Part shown: positions 32,707-42,893 of the stretch, one piece after another
Layout: each line of letters begins with the position of its first letter
Numbering within the stretch: the stretch's first letter is position 1
NCBI GenBank assembly: GCA_002700365.1
Contig: PADB01000010.1
Location: 544,504-608,503, forward strand
DNA from: Kordiimonas sp.
GTDB taxonomy: Bacteria > Pseudomonadota > Alphaproteobacteria > Sphingomonadales > Emcibacteraceae
DNA: 64,000 nt
Direction: 5' to 3'
Program-made: the position numbers and the translations under genes
The notes under the pieces: model-generated
What the model was told of the DNA's origin: nothing
The model's input: the letters and a program-made list of their open reading frames with translations, nothing else
Databases searched by the model: none

Positions 32707-33897
32707 TTAGACCGCCCTGTTTTCATCAAAGAAACCGCGCAGAATTTCTGTATAAATGTCCGCTAATTTTTCTATGTCGGACACGGCCACCTGTTCATCC
32801 ACTTTATGCATAGTCTGGCTAATCAGACCAAATTCCGAAACCGGGCAATAATTCTTAATAAAACGCGCATCCGATGTACCACCGGTAGTTGACAGTGCCG
32901 GTTGCTGCCCGGTCACTTTACCAACAGCCCCGGCAATCAAATCGCTTAAATAGCCGGGTGGCGTCAGAAAGGCATCACCGGACACCTGAACTTTGCACGT
33001 CACATCACTGCCCTCTGGCCCCTGGGCCTTAACAGCATCACAAATGCGCTGCACTTGTGTTATCAAATCATCCGCGGTCTGTTCAGTATTGAAACGGATA
33101 TTAAACCGACATTTGGCTTCGGCCGGGATCACATTGGTGGCCGTATTGCCCACCTCAATCTCGGTTATTTCCAGATTGGATGGCTGGAAATGGTCATTGC
33201 CCTGATCCAGCGGCAACGCGTCCAGCCCGTTCATAATCTGCAACAGACGCGGGATCGGATTATCCGCCAGGTGTGGATAGGCCACATGACCTTGCGTGCC
33301 CGCCACGGTGATCCAGCCATTCATGCTGCCCCGACGACCAATCTTGATCATATCCCCCAACACGCTGGGGTTGGTCGGCTCCCCCACCAGGCAGAAGTCC
33401 AGTTCTTCTCCCTGTTCTTCCAGCCATTGCAGCATCTTCACCGTGCCGTTGATGGCCACACCTTCCTCGTCTCCGGTAATCAAAAAGCTAATAGACCCGG
33501 GCAGGCTGGACGCTTCTTTTTCCCTTAACAAGCGCGATGTCGCCGCCACAAATGCCCCAATGGCCCCTTTCATATCCACCACACCACGACCATGCAGGCG
33601 ACCGTCAGAAATTGTGGCGGCAAAGGGATCATGGGACCAGTCCCCTGCATCCCCCACTGGCACGACATCGGTATGTCCCGCAAAGCAAAAGTTTGGCCCC
33701 GCCGTACCCAGACGGGCATAAAGGTTATCGACGTCGTCCGTTCCCTCTTCAGAAAACGGCAAACGTGTACAAACAAACCCTAACGCCTCCAACGCCTGCT
33801 GCAAAACGTCCAGTGCCCCGGCATTAGCCGGGGTCACACTTGGGCACCGCACCAGGTCCTGGGTTACTTTAACGGCATCATAAAGTGGCAAGGACAT
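32707..33897 (-). CDS. dapE: Succinyl-diaminopimelate desuccinylase
   Basis: 396 residues from ATG 33897; a TTG at 33921 is a weaker alternative. M20-type zinc hydrolase: '[12 protein letters not shown]' (metal His-x-Asp), '[15 protein letters not shown]', catalytic 'TGDEEG' and the dimerisation domain '[22 protein letters not shown]', then '[12 protein letters not shown]'. Releases LL-DAP from its succinyl form for lysine and peptidoglycan. Follows dapD by 41 bases. Confidence 0.96.
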   Translation of the reverse strand: MSLPLYDAVKVTQDLVRCPSVTPANAGALDVLQQALEALGFVCTRLPFSEEGTDDVDNLYARLGTAGPNFCFAGHTDVVPVGDAGDWSHDPFAATISDGRLHGRGVVDMKGAIGAFVAATSRLLREKEASSLPGSISFLITGDEEGVAINGTVKMLQWLEEQGEELDFCLVGEPTNPSVLGDMIKIGRRGSMNGWITVAGTQGHVAYPHLADNPIPRLLQIMNGLDALPLDQGNDHFQPSNLEITEIEVGNTATNVIPAEAKCRFNIRFNTEQTADDLITQVQRICDAVKAQGPEGSDVTCKVQVSGDAFLTPPGYLSDLIAGAVGKVTGQQPALSTTGGTSDARFIKNYCPVSEFGLISQTMHKVDEQVAVSDIEKLADIYTEILRGFFDENRAV

Positions 33898-33938
33898 TCG
33901 TTTCGCTTTGCATAAGTTCAAAATCGCTGTTGTGACAA

Positions 33939-34784
33939 TTAATCACGCAGTAATTCATTAATAGACGTTTTTGATCGTGTCTTTTCATCGACACGTTTCA
34001 CGATGATGGCCGCATACAGGCTTGGCCCCGGTGTACCATCCGCCAGTGGCTTGCCCGGCAATGTGCCCGGCACCACAACAGAATAAGCCGGCACGCGCCC
34101 CATAAAGACTTCACCGGTTTCACGATCTACAATCTTGGTCGATGCACCGATATATACCCCCATAGACAGCACGGCACCTTCTTCCACGACAACACCTTCA
34201 GCCACTTCGGAACGCGCCCCGATGAAGCAGTTATCTTCAATGATTACCGGTCCGGCCTGTAATGGCTCCAGCACGCCACCAATCCCGGCACCACCGGAAA
34301 TATGCACATTTTTACCGATCTGCGCACAGGACCCAACAGTAGCCCATGTGTCAACCATGGTCCCGCTATCCACGTAAGCACCCAGATTAACAAAACTCGG
34401 CATTAGCACCACACCCGGCGCGATATAGGCAGAACGACGCACAACAGAGTTTGGCACCGCGCGGAAACCTGCTTCAGAAAATTCAGCTTCGCCCCAGCCC
34501 TCGAATTTGGATGGTACTTTATCCCACCAGTTGGTGTTCTCACCCGGCCCACCGGCGATAGTTGTCATGTCATTCAGACGGAAAGACAACAGCACGGCTT
34601 TTTTCAACCACTGATTAACAACCCACTCACCGCTTTCTTTGCTGGCAACGCGCGCCTGACCGCTATCAAGCTGCGACAGAGCCGCTTCGATTGCATCGCG
34701 ATACTCTCCAGTTGTCGCCGGGGTAATATCATCACGGGCGTCCCACGCCGCCTCAATAGTTGTTTGTAATGCTGCGTCCGTCAT
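33939..34784 (-). CDS. dapD: Tetrahydrodipicolinate N-succinyltransferase
   Basis: 281 residues. An alpha domain, then a left-handed beta-helix of hexapeptide repeats (about 110-235: '[24 protein letters not shown]' style) that forms the trimer active site, and the '[14 protein letters not shown]' end. Adds succinyl-CoA to tetrahydrodipicolinate, the step before DapC/DapE. Probably one operon with dapE. Confidence 0.97.
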   Translation of the reverse strand: MTDAALQTTIEAAWDARDDITPATTGEYRDAIEAALSQLDSGQARVASKESGEWVVNQWLKKAVLLSFRLNDMTTIAGGPGENTNWWDKVPSKFEGWGEAEFSEAGFRAVPNSVVRRSAYIAPGVVLMPSFVNLGAYVDSGTMVDTWATVGSCAQIGKNVHISGGAGIGGVLEPLQAGPVIIEDNCFIGARSEVAEGVVVEEGAVLSMGVYIGASTKIVDRETGEVFMGRVPAYSVVVPGTLPGKPLADGTPGPSLYAAIIVKRVDEKTRSKTSINELLRD

Positions 34785-34925
34785 GTAACAGTCCTTTATA
34801 CTTTATCTTTTCAGCCATTATCATCATGGCACTGACACCGATATTCTGCGGAACAATACTAACCCCGCCGCGCCTGTCAACAAAACACCGTGACTGATGT
34901 ACAGATCCGCCGCGAAAAGCCCTCT

Positions 34926-35609
34926 TTAGACTTCATTCTCTGATGTTTTCTCTTGCCCCGCCCATTCAAGCCAGACTGTCAAGTCCTCTATAACATAATC
35001 CACGGCCTGCGGGTCACGACCCTCGGCCGACCAGTCATTGTGGGTCGGTAACCAGGCCGTAGTCATCCCCATACGCGCCGCCGGGATCAGGTTTCGTGCG
35101 ATGTCTTCAATCATCAGGCTGCATTTTGGCTCCAAACCAAACTTCGCCAGCATTTTTTCATACGTTTCCGGGGCCGGTTTAGGCATAAATTCTGCGTCAA
35201 TAATATCAAATATACCGCTGAAATGATGGCCAATGCCCAAACGATCCAATACCTTTAGCGCATAATCTGTCGAGGCATTGGTAAAAATAACTTTTCTCCC
35301 CTCCAATTTTGTTAGCGCGGCATCTAATCCCTGATTCGACTGCAAGACCGACATATCCACATCATGAACGAAATCAAGATAGCCATGTGGGTCAATATCA
35401 TGTTCTACCATCAATCCCTTTAAGGTCGTCCCGTAACGCCGGAAATAATCTTTCTGCACACTGCGCGCCTGATGAAAATCCACCGCCAATAATTGTTGAA
35501 TATACGCTGCCATTAACCGGTCCACCTGCCCAAAAAGGTCTGTTGTTGCCGGATACAACGTATTATCAAGGTCAAAAACCCAACTGTCTATATGTCCAAC
35601 ACGCTTCAT
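34926..35609 (-). CDS. Pyrimidine 5'-nucleotidase (HAD family)
   Basis: 227 residues. Motif I 'WVFDLDNTLYPATTDLF' (D13, D15 region), the Lys/Arg-rich cap 'YFRRYGTTLKGL', motif II 'VIFTNAS', and 'KPAPETYEKML'/'IEDIARNL' for motifs III-IV: the SDT1/YjjG-like branch. It should remove phosphate from pyrimidine nucleoside monophosphates. This gene beside dapD/dapE is a standard alphaproteobacterial arrangement. Confidence 0.87.
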   Translation of the reverse strand: MKRVGHIDSWVFDLDNTLYPATTDLFGQVDRLMAAYIQQLLAVDFHQARSVQKDYFRRYGTTLKGLMVEHDIDPHGYLDFVHDVDMSVLQSNQGLDAALTKLEGRKVIFTNASTDYALKVLDRLGIGHHFSGIFDIIDAEFMPKPAPETYEKMLAKFGLEPKCSLMIEDIARNLIPAARMGMTTAWLPTHNDWSAEGRDPQAVDYVIEDLTVWLEWAGQEKTSENEV

Positions 35610-35876
35610 TCAGCCAATACCGATTTTTGCATATGTCATCGCCCCGTGTAATTTATCGTGTAGTTGTTTGAAGAAGGGCTTGGTTTTTATCCTGCCCTTT
35701 TACAGGCCTTTGCCGCGCACAAGCCTTATCTGTCAATATCTGCATTCCGTTTACGTGGTATATCCATGAATGGATGCAATATTCCAACAAAATGACCGAT
35801 TATTAAACCCATATTAAGGGTGTCGCCCTACAGTGAAGAACAACGAAATGGGGTCATCCACCAAACCGGGTTTTTT

Positions 35877-37763
35877 ATGTGCGCTGAAATTACGAACATT
35901 ACAGATATTCGCAGACAAAATGCGGAACATATACAAACTCCTGACCACCCACAGGCCGTTCTTGACACCAACATGGTGATGGACAGCTATGGCGGGCCGG
36001 CACTCCTGCTCGACGAAAATTTTCATATCCTGCGCCATAATGACAATGCCGATATCATTTGTCACGCACTGGCCGATCACCATCCTGTCCTCTTCAGCCA
36101 CCTCACCCGGAGCCTGAATACCCGCACCATATCAACATTTAAATGCACGATCGAAGACCAAAACCCCGGTGCCACACCCTCACAACGTCATTTTGAAATG
36201 ACGGTTTTCCCGACCCAATATGGTACAAACCCGCCCGCGCAAAACGTCAACGGCGGAACCACACGCGGACAGCATATGCTGGTGCTAGGCCGGGAAACGA
36301 CACTGGAACAAAGCATCACAACGGCATTAGTCACCTCCCGACAGATGTTTAAAGATCTGGTTACTTGTTCACATGATTTTGCCTGGGAAACGGATCAGAA
36401 TGGGCATTTTAACTACATCTCACCACAAGGAGCTTTGGGCTATACGGCACATGACCTGAATAAAAAATCAGCTGAAGACCTGTTCTTGGCAGACACAGAT
36501 AACACGCAAAACCCGTTCCCGTTTATCACCCGCCGCCCTATTGATACGGTTCAATATCAACTACGGCGAAGCGATGGCAGCCGGGCTTATGTACACCTTT
36601 CCGCCATACCTATCACCGGGGCAGACGGCCAATGGCAAGGCGCGCGGGGTGTCTGCCGGGATATCAGCCAGCAGCGCGAACGTGACGCCGCCTTACAGCG
36701 CGTCCGGCATCGTGAACATGTACTGGCCCGTATTGTAACGGCAATGCGTGAAACCCCACAACCCGAAGACATGTTCGCCCAGGCCGCCGAAGCCTTGCTG
36801 GAATCTATCCCCGCTGCCGATCATTGCTACATCTTGATGCGCCAGCCTAAGGGGTTACGACACAACGATACACTGCTGCTGGCCCATATTGGCCCCACCG
36901 ATGACCCAGACTTGACTGCATCCCTTAAAAATATCGTTTGTGAGGCCTGGCGGCAAAACCCACTGGATATGGCTCAGTTGACGTCCACGTCATTATTGCC
37001 GAACAACGACATTAATGAACAAGAACGATCCTGTTTATCCGGTTTCTGTCTTTATCAGAATGAATTTAATGGGGCTGTGCTTCTGGTCCGGAACAGCACT
37101 GCAAATTCTGCTCTTGTGCATCAGGACGGGCATTGGGCAGTCGACGAAGAACGGTTAATGACTGGCGTTGCCGGGCATCTGGCCATAGCCATTGACCAAT
37201 ATCAAAGCCATGAAGAACTACACAGACTGGCCCATACGGATGAACTTACCGCCCTCATGAACCGCCGCGCTTTTACAGCAGAAATGATCCGGCGTCTTTC
37301 GCCCTCCCAACGTAATGGTCGTCCCGGTGCCTTGCTCTATATTGACCTGGATAACTTCAAAGCCGTTAACGACCAAAAAGGTCATGGCTGTGGTGATGAT
37401 GTTCTCCGCCGACTGGGGGAACTGTTAAACAGTCGCACCCGTACCAGCGATCTTGCCGCGCGTTTGGGCGGTGATGAATTCGCCTTGTGGATGGATGATA
37501 TAGACGCCGAAGGGGCGCGTGAAAAAGCCCTACAACTATTATCTTTCAAGGAAGACTTGCGCGCGTACAGCGGGGATACAAATCCGCCACTTTCTTTATC
37601 TGTCGGCATTTGCATGACAGACCCCCACCGCCGGCAAAACCTAAGCCAGTTATTAGAGGCCGCGGATAATGCCCTTTACGATGTCAAAAAGCGGGGTAAA
37701 GGCGCTCTGACCATCATCGATACCGCATCCGCCACTGACCGGAGCAACCACCATGTTGAATAA
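35877..37763 (+). CDS. PAS-GAF-GGDEF diguanylate cyclase
   Basis: 628 residues from ATG 35877; a GTG at 35820 would add 19. Order: a poorly conserved N-terminal PAS-like region, a clear PAS/PAC (about 155-285, 'FAWETDQNGHFNYISPQGALGYTAHDL'... 'GVCRDISQQRERD'), a GAF-like sensor (about 300-440) and a C-terminal GGDEF (about 455-610). The active site is intact ('RLGGDEFALW') and the allosteric I-site RxxD ('RTSD') lies five residues ahead, so it should make c-di-GMP from two GTP with product inhibition. No EAL domain, no membrane span. Overlaps the DUF2336 gene by 11 bases. Confidence 0.88.
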   Translation: MCAEITNITDIRRQNAEHIQTPDHPQAVLDTNMVMDSYGGPALLLDENFHILRHNDNADIICHALADHHPVLFSHLTRSLNTRTISTFKCTIEDQNPGATPSQRHFEMTVFPTQYGTNPPAQNVNGGTTRGQHMLVLGRETTLEQSITTALVTSRQMFKDLVTCSHDFAWETDQNGHFNYISPQGALGYTAHDLNKKSAEDLFLADTDNTQNPFPFITRRPIDTVQYQLRRSDGSRAYVHLSAIPITGADGQWQGARGVCRDISQQRERDAALQRVRHREHVLARIVTAMRETPQPEDMFAQAAEALLESIPAADHCYILMRQPKGLRHNDTLLLAHIGPTDDPDLTASLKNIVCEAWRQNPLDMAQLTSTSLLPNNDINEQERSCLSGFCLYQNEFNGAVLLVRNSTANSALVHQDGHWAVDEERLMTGVAGHLAIAIDQYQSHEELHRLAHTDELTALMNRRAFTAEMIRRLSPSQRNGRPGALLYIDLDNFKAVNDQKGHGCGDDVLRRLGELLNSRTRTSDLAARLGGDEFALWMDDIDAEGAREKALQLLSFKEDLRAYSGDTNPPLSLSVGICMTDPHRRQNLSQLLEAADNALYDVKKRGKGALTIIDTASATDRSNHHVE

Positions 37764-39006
37764 AATTCTTAATCGTTTGCAGGGAAAACAAGATACGTCG
37801 CCTATTTCATATGAAAAGGCCCGGGGTATTCTGGAAAACCGGGCTGAGACGGAAAAAATCACTCTCGCACAGCACCCCGAAACACAACCGGAAATTTTAT
37901 ATTATCTGGCAACAGATGATGCTAAAGACGTCCGTCAACATATTGCCGCAAACCCCGCCACCCCAATTCAGGCCGACCAAATTCTGGCGGATGACAGCAG
38001 CGAAGATGTCCGTGCCGAACTGGCCCGCAAAATTGCCCGGCTTGTGCCTGATTTGACCCGTGAAGAACAGATCACAGTCCGGGAAAAAGCGATTGAAATT
38101 CTAGAAAGCCTCGCAAAGGATCAAATGCCCCGCGTGCGGCGTATTATCGCCGAAGAGCTAAAATCATCTCACAATGCTCCTCGCCACATTATCCGGCAAC
38201 TGGCGCAAGATATGGAGCTGGTTGTCTGTGCCCCGGTATTACAGTATTCTCCCTTACTCAGTGAAAGTGACCTGAAAGAAATCATTGCCGCGACAACGGT
38301 GACAGGTGCCTTAAGTGCCATCGCTAAACGCGCAGACGTCACAGAAAGTCTGGCGGATGCTATTGCCGGATCGTTAGACATTCCGGCTGTCGCCTCTCTA
38401 CTGGCAAACCCCAATGCACAAATTCGCGAAGACACGCTGGATATGATAATCGATCACGCTCCAGAAGCAACGCAGTGGCATGACCCCTTAGCCAAGCGGC
38501 CAAACCTTTCTGTCCGTGCGATCAAACGTATTGCTGGTTTTGTTGCCTCGTCCCTGATCGACATTATGGTACAAAATAATAAATTATCCACGGAAGTCGC
38601 CGACGAACTGCTACGTAATGTGCGCCAGCGCATACAGGATGAAAGTATTTCCGCTGATGACGAAGAAACCCTTGCCAAGCAGGCACAAGACCTTCACAGC
38701 AAAGGGGCGCTGGATGATGAATTCATCACCAATGCCGCACAGAATAAACAACGAGAACTGCTCTGCCAATGTCTGGCCCAGATGACGTCTTTCTCCGTTT
38801 CCTCCGTGCGACAAATCCTCTCCAGCCGTAAAGGGGCCCGCATTACGGCCCTTACCTGGAAAGCAGGACTGAATATGCGAACCGCATTGGTGCTACAAAC
38901 TGATCTGGCGCATGTCCCGCCGGAAAACTTCCTGAGTGCCAAAGGAGGAAGTGACTACCCCATGTCGGTACAGGAAATGGAATACGAACTGGCGTTATAC
39001 GAATAA
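37753..39006 (+). CDS. DUF2336 helical-repeat protein
   Basis: 417 residues. Entirely helical, with HEAT-like units such as 'TLAQHPETQPEILYYLATDDAKDVRQHIAANPATP' and 'ELARKIARLVPDL', as in alphaproteobacterial DUF2336 proteins; function unknown. Its start lies inside the end of the diguanylate cyclase gene, so it is translated from the same mRNA and is a reasonable partner or effector, which is inference. No signal peptide or span. Confidence 0.82.
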   Translation: MLNKILNRLQGKQDTSPISYEKARGILENRAETEKITLAQHPETQPEILYYLATDDAKDVRQHIAANPATPIQADQILADDSSEDVRAELARKIARLVPDLTREEQITVREKAIEILESLAKDQMPRVRRIIAEELKSSHNAPRHIIRQLAQDMELVVCAPVLQYSPLLSESDLKEIIAATTVTGALSAIAKRADVTESLADAIAGSLDIPAVASLLANPNAQIREDTLDMIIDHAPEATQWHDPLAKRPNLSVRAIKRIAGFVASSLIDIMVQNNKLSTEVADELLRNVRQRIQDESISADDEETLAKQAQDLHSKGALDDEFITNAAQNKQRELLCQCLAQMTSFSVSSVRQILSSRKGARITALTWKAGLNMRTALVLQTDLAHVPPENFLSAKGGSDYPMSVQEMEYELALYE

Positions 39007-39115
39007 CACCCAAAATGCATAAAGCCTGATATGCAAAAAGTTGTATCCAGATATTATGCTCAATAAGTTATTGGCCGCAGGTGACCGATAAGCCCGTTAA
39101 CCTCTATCGAATAAC

Positions 39116-40042
39116 TTATGCCGGGTCCCGTTGAATGAGCGTCCCGGCCCCATGTTCTGTGAATATTTCTAATAACACCGCATGTTCAACCCGGCCGTCA
39201 ATAATCACCGATGCACCAACGCCTTTATCTACGGCCTCCAAACAGGTTTCTATCTTGGGGATCATACCCCCATGAATGGTCCCGTCATCTATGAGTGCTT
39301 GCGCATCCTGTTCGTTCATTTCTGTAATAAGATTGCCATCCGTGTCCAATACGCCGGCCACATCCGTTAACAACAACAGTCGTTCAGCCCCCACCGCCGC
39401 TGCAATAGCCCCCGCCATCGTATCGGCATTAATATTATAGCTTTCCCCATTTTCCCCTTGCCCTATGGGCGCGATAACGGGGATCACGTCAGACTTTTCA
39501 AATACTTCCAACAAATGAGGATTTACTTTTTTCGGGGTTCCCACATAGCCTAAGTCTATTACCTTTTCGATATTGGAATCCGGATCTTTTTTGGCCCGCT
39601 GTACGGGAGCCGCCAGCACAAGAGAGCTATCCTTTCCTGACAGTCCCACAGCATTACCACCAACACGGTTAATATTTGCAACGATGGACTTATTAATGGA
39701 GCCACTTAATACCATTTCGGCCACTTCCACGGTGGCTTTGTCTGTGACCCGCAAACCATCGACAAAATTGCTCTGAATTTGCAGCCGCTCTAACATTTTA
39801 CCGATTTGCGGCCCGCCCCCGTGAACAACAATCGGATTGATACCAACCTGTTTCAGCAACACAATATCATGGGCGAAACTTTCCGCCAGCTTGTCATCTC
39901 CCATGGCATGACCGCCATATTTAATCACAAAGGTTTTGCCATTATAACGCCGCATATAGGGAAGTGCCTGAGACAGCGTCCGTGCTTGCCGGAACCAGAT
40001 CTCTTTTTGCTCTTCTAGATCAGCCATTTTCTTTTCAGTCAT
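39116..40042 (-). CDS. argB: Acetylglutamate kinase
   Basis: 308 residues, start ATG 40042 with AAGGGGAAG. '[12 protein letters not shown]' (about 38-49) and '[15 protein letters not shown]' (about 69-83) bind ATP and acetylglutamate; 'VSGKD'-type loop and 'LTDVAGVLD' complete the amino-acid kinase fold. Second step of arginine synthesis. The N-terminal extension helix suggests the hexameric, arginine-inhibited form. Last gene of the rpmH to argB run, about 130 bases after engB. Confidence 0.96.
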   Translation of the reverse strand: MTEKKMADLEEQKEIWFRQARTLSQALPYMRRYNGKTFVIKYGGHAMGDDKLAESFAHDIVLLKQVGINPIVVHGGGPQIGKMLERLQIQSNFVDGLRVTDKATVEVAEMVLSGSINKSIVANINRVGGNAVGLSGKDSSLVLAAPVQRAKKDPDSNIEKVIDLGYVGTPKKVNPHLLEVFEKSDVIPVIAPIGQGENGESYNINADTMAGAIAAAVGAERLLLLTDVAGVLDTDGNLITEMNEQDAQALIDDGTIHGGMIPKIETCLEAVDKGVGASVIIDGRVEHAVLLEIFTEHGAGTLIQRDPA

Positions 40043-40172
40043 GATCTTCCCCTTTTGTGTTCAGGACCACCCCAGCATATACCGTACGGCGAGAGAGGCC
40101 CATTTATCACATCATTGTTATTTATCACATACAGATCCCATAACCGCAATCTACGGAATTGCCCATAAAACC

Positions 40173-40841
40173 TTACTGTCCCGCAAGCTCTGCCACGATG
40201 GCCCGCACTTCATCAATACCATCACCCTTGACCGCACTGGTCAGAATAACATCGGGGTGCGCTGCTACTCTTTTACGGATATCTTCTTTGACCCGGGTCA
40301 CGATTTGCTTTTTTTCTGACAATTTCAGCTTATCTGCTTTTGTCAGAATAATCTGATAAGATACAGCGGCTTCATCCAGCATCGCCATGATATCCAGATC
40401 AGACTGTTTAATGCCGTGGCGGGCATCTATCATAATCAATACACGCCGCAATGTGGCCCTGCCGCGAAGATAGGCTTTTAACAATGCCGTCCACTGTTCC
40501 ACCAACGAGCGGGACACTTTGGCATATCCATATCCGGGCAGATCAACCAGATACAACCCTAAAGCCTGCGGATCACCCAACGTGAAGAAGTTCAACTCCT
40601 GAGTCCGGCCCGGTGTATTTGATGTCCGCGCTAATGACTTACGGCGGGTTAGCGCATTAATCAGGCTAGACTTTCCCACGTTGGACCGCCCGGCAAAGGC
40701 AACCTCCACTCTGTCCGCAGAAGGTAACCCTTCCAGGGCCACAACGCCTTTAAGAAAATCACAATTCTGCGCAAAGAGAAGACGCCCTTTTTCTAATCTG
40801 GCCTCTTGCTCTTCTACCGATAAGACGTCCGGATTATTCAC
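40173..40841 (-). CDS. engB: Ribosome-biogenesis GTPase EngB/YsxC
   Basis: 222 residues from a GTG immediately following the yidC stop. G1 'GRSNVGKSSLI' (51-61), G3 'DLPGYGYAKV', G4 'TKADKL'. Needed for large-subunit assembly. The abutting stop/start implies translational coupling to yidC. Length is normal for the family. Confidence 0.95.
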   Translation of the reverse strand: MNNPDVLSVEEQEARLEKGRLLFAQNCDFLKGVVALEGLPSADRVEVAFAGRSNVGKSSLINALTRRKSLARTSNTPGRTQELNFFTLGDPQALGLYLVDLPGYGYAKVSRSLVEQWTALLKAYLRGRATLRRVLIMIDARHGIKQSDLDIMAMLDEAAVSYQIILTKADKLKLSEKKQIVTRVKEDIRKRVAAHPDVILTSAVKGDGIDEVRAIVAELAGQ

Positions 40842-42551
40842 CTAAGCTACTGCCCCCTCACGCCGCATAATGACATATTGCTGCGCAATCGTAAGAACAT
40901 TGTTCCATGTCCAGTAGATCACCAGCCCTACCGGGAACGGCGCCAGAATAATGACAAAAATAAGCGGCATGAACATAAATAGTTTAGCCTGCATCGGATC
41001 CGCAGGGGCAGGATTCAATTTTTGTTGCCCATACATACTCAATCCCATCAATATCGGCCAAATCCCGATCACCATAAAGGACGGTGGATCCCAAGGGATC
41101 AAACCGAAAAGATTGACGAATGTAAGAGTATCCGGTGCTGACAAATCATTCACCCAGCCAAAGAACGGCGCATGACGCATCTCAATGGTGACAAACAGCA
41201 CTTTATAAAGCGAGAAAAAGACCGGAATTTGCAACAGAATCGGCAGACATCCCGCAAGCGGATTAATTTTTTCCGTCTTATACAATTCCATGGTCGCCTG
41301 CTGCTGCTTGACCTTATCTTCCGCGTACTTCTCACGGATTTCCTTCATTTTCGGGGCCAGCAACTTCATTTTCCCCAATGCACGATATGATTTGTTCGCC
41401 AACGGGAAGAACAGGATTTTAATCAATACCGTCAACACCAAAATCGACACACCAAAGTTACCAACATAATCATTGATATGATCCAGGGCATAGAAAATCG
41501 GTCTGGTCAGCCAGTAGAACCAACCCCAGTCAATCGCCAGATCAAAATTACTGATCCCCATGCTGCTCTCATATTTATCAATGAGAGACACTTCCTTGGC
41601 ACCTGCAAAAAGGCTTGTCTGTTCAACCATCGTTTGACCGGGGGCCAACACCTTCTGCATCCCCATAAAGTCAACCTGGTAACGGTTTTTACCGTTCACA
41701 ATACGATGCTGGGTATGTGCAACAAAATTTTGTTCCTGATCTGGAATCATGGCCACTAACCAATATTTATCAGTTATCCCGAGCCAACCACCATCACTGC
41801 TTTTCAGCTCAATAGTGGGGTCGTCTTCCATATCGTCATAATCAATTTCTTCCAACACACCGTCAAAAACCCCAAGCGCTCCTTCATGGAGAATGTAAAA
41901 TCCACTGGTCTCAGGACGGCCTTCACGCGAAATTAGACCATAGGGGGCCAGCACGACCGGTGAAGCGGCCTGGCTTTTAACAGTCTGGGTGATGGTGAAC
42001 ATATAGTTTTTATCCAGACCAATCACTTTCGTAAAAAGCAAACCGGAACCGTTATCCCACGTTAACGTCACAGCTTCTCCCGGACGCAATTCCGTTTTAT
42101 CCGCTTTCCAGACCGTTGTTGCAGAAGGAAGGGCCTGTGTATCGCCTTCCAGTCCCAACCAGTTAAATTCCGCATAATAGGCTTCACCAGTCCCCCGGGG
42201 CTGTAACAAAGTCACCGGTGACGCATCGTCCTCCAATGAATCGTTATAATCCGCCAGCACCACATCATCTATGCGGGCGCCCGTTAATGAGATGGACCCG
42301 TTAATACGTGGTGAAATAATATTGATACGCTGCCCGCTATTGCTCAAGACTTCTTCACGGCTTTGAAATACGGGGGTCACTTTGACCTGCTGTTGCAGCG
42401 CCGCCAGTCCCATATCCGCACTTTGCTGCGCATTTAGCTGTGCCTGACGGGCCTGCTCTTCCTTAGCCGGTTTAAGATAGAAGAAATCGAACGCTAGCAT
42501 AATCAGCAAAGAGACGGCCAATGCCAACAGGAGATTACGGTTTTCTTGCAT
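40842..42551 (-). CDS. yidC: Membrane protein insertase YidC
   Basis: 569 residues. N-terminal span (about 5-23), a large periplasmic beta domain (about 60-340) and the five-span 60KD_IMP core with 'ALDHINDYVGNFGVSILVLTVLIKILFFPLANKSYRALGKMKLLAPKMKEI' and the conserved Arg-containing groove. Inserts and folds inner-membrane proteins with or without SecYEG. Gram-negative type (long periplasmic domain). Confidence 0.97.
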   Translation of the reverse strand: MQENRNLLLALAVSLLIMLAFDFFYLKPAKEEQARQAQLNAQQSADMGLAALQQQVKVTPVFQSREEVLSNSGQRINIISPRINGSISLTGARIDDVVLADYNDSLEDDASPVTLLQPRGTGEAYYAEFNWLGLEGDTQALPSATTVWKADKTELRPGEAVTLTWDNGSGLLFTKVIGLDKNYMFTITQTVKSQAASPVVLAPYGLISREGRPETSGFYILHEGALGVFDGVLEEIDYDDMEDDPTIELKSSDGGWLGITDKYWLVAMIPDQEQNFVAHTQHRIVNGKNRYQVDFMGMQKVLAPGQTMVEQTSLFAGAKEVSLIDKYESSMGISNFDLAIDWGWFYWLTRPIFYALDHINDYVGNFGVSILVLTVLIKILFFPLANKSYRALGKMKLLAPKMKEIREKYAEDKVKQQQATMELYKTEKINPLAGCLPILLQIPVFFSLYKVLFVTIEMRHAPFFGWVNDLSAPDTLTFVNLFGLIPWDPPSFMVIGIWPILMGLSMYGQQKLNPAPADPMQAKLFMFMPLIFVIILAPFPVGLVIYWTWNNVLTIAQQYVIMRREGAVA

Positions 42552-42580
42552 TTATCTTTCCAAATTCTGTTGGGCCTGAC

Positions 42581-42892
42581 TTATCCCTCAGGACCTTCTT
42601 CTTTCTGCGGTGACGCATCGCTGGCCGCCTTATCGGCCTGATGCATAGCTGCTTTATATCCCATCCACTGTGTTGGCACAGGATCATATCCATGTCCGTC
42701 CCATGGCTGGCACCGACATATCCGACAGATTGCTAACCAACCGCCCTTTACACCACCATATTTCTTAATGGCCTCCAGAGCATAATCGGAACATGTCGGC
42801 AAATAACGACAACGCGGTCCCAGCATTGGGGAAATGCCATATTTATAAGTGTAGATAACAGCTTTCAAGACATAAGATAGCGGACTGACCAT
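42581..42892 (-). CDS. yidD: YidD membrane-insertion efficiency factor
   Basis: 103 residues from ATG 42892 (AGAGGAATAAG site, one base after the rnpA stop). 'YKYGISPMLGPRCRYLPTCSDYALEAIKKYG' with the paired cysteines and 'RICRCQPW-x-GHGYDPVP' are diagnostic. A small inner-membrane-associated protein that assists YidC. Always found between rnpA and yidC in such clusters. Confidence 0.95.
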   Translation of the reverse strand: MVSPLSYVLKAVIYTYKYGISPMLGPRCRYLPTCSDYALEAIKKYGGVKGGWLAICRICRCQPWDGHGYDPVPTQWMGYKAAMHQADKAASDASPQKEEGPEG

Positions 42893-42893
42893 C

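Noticed and set aside
33055-33721. Overlapping plus-strand frames of 141-157 residues inside dapE
   Set aside because: Antisense shadows of dapE with biased composition (His/Pro/Arg).
39062-39120. Inverted repeat AATAAGTTATT / AATAACTTAT at the argB end as a terminator
   Set aside because: The arms are about 40 bp apart, AT-rich and have no following T-run; too weak to call.
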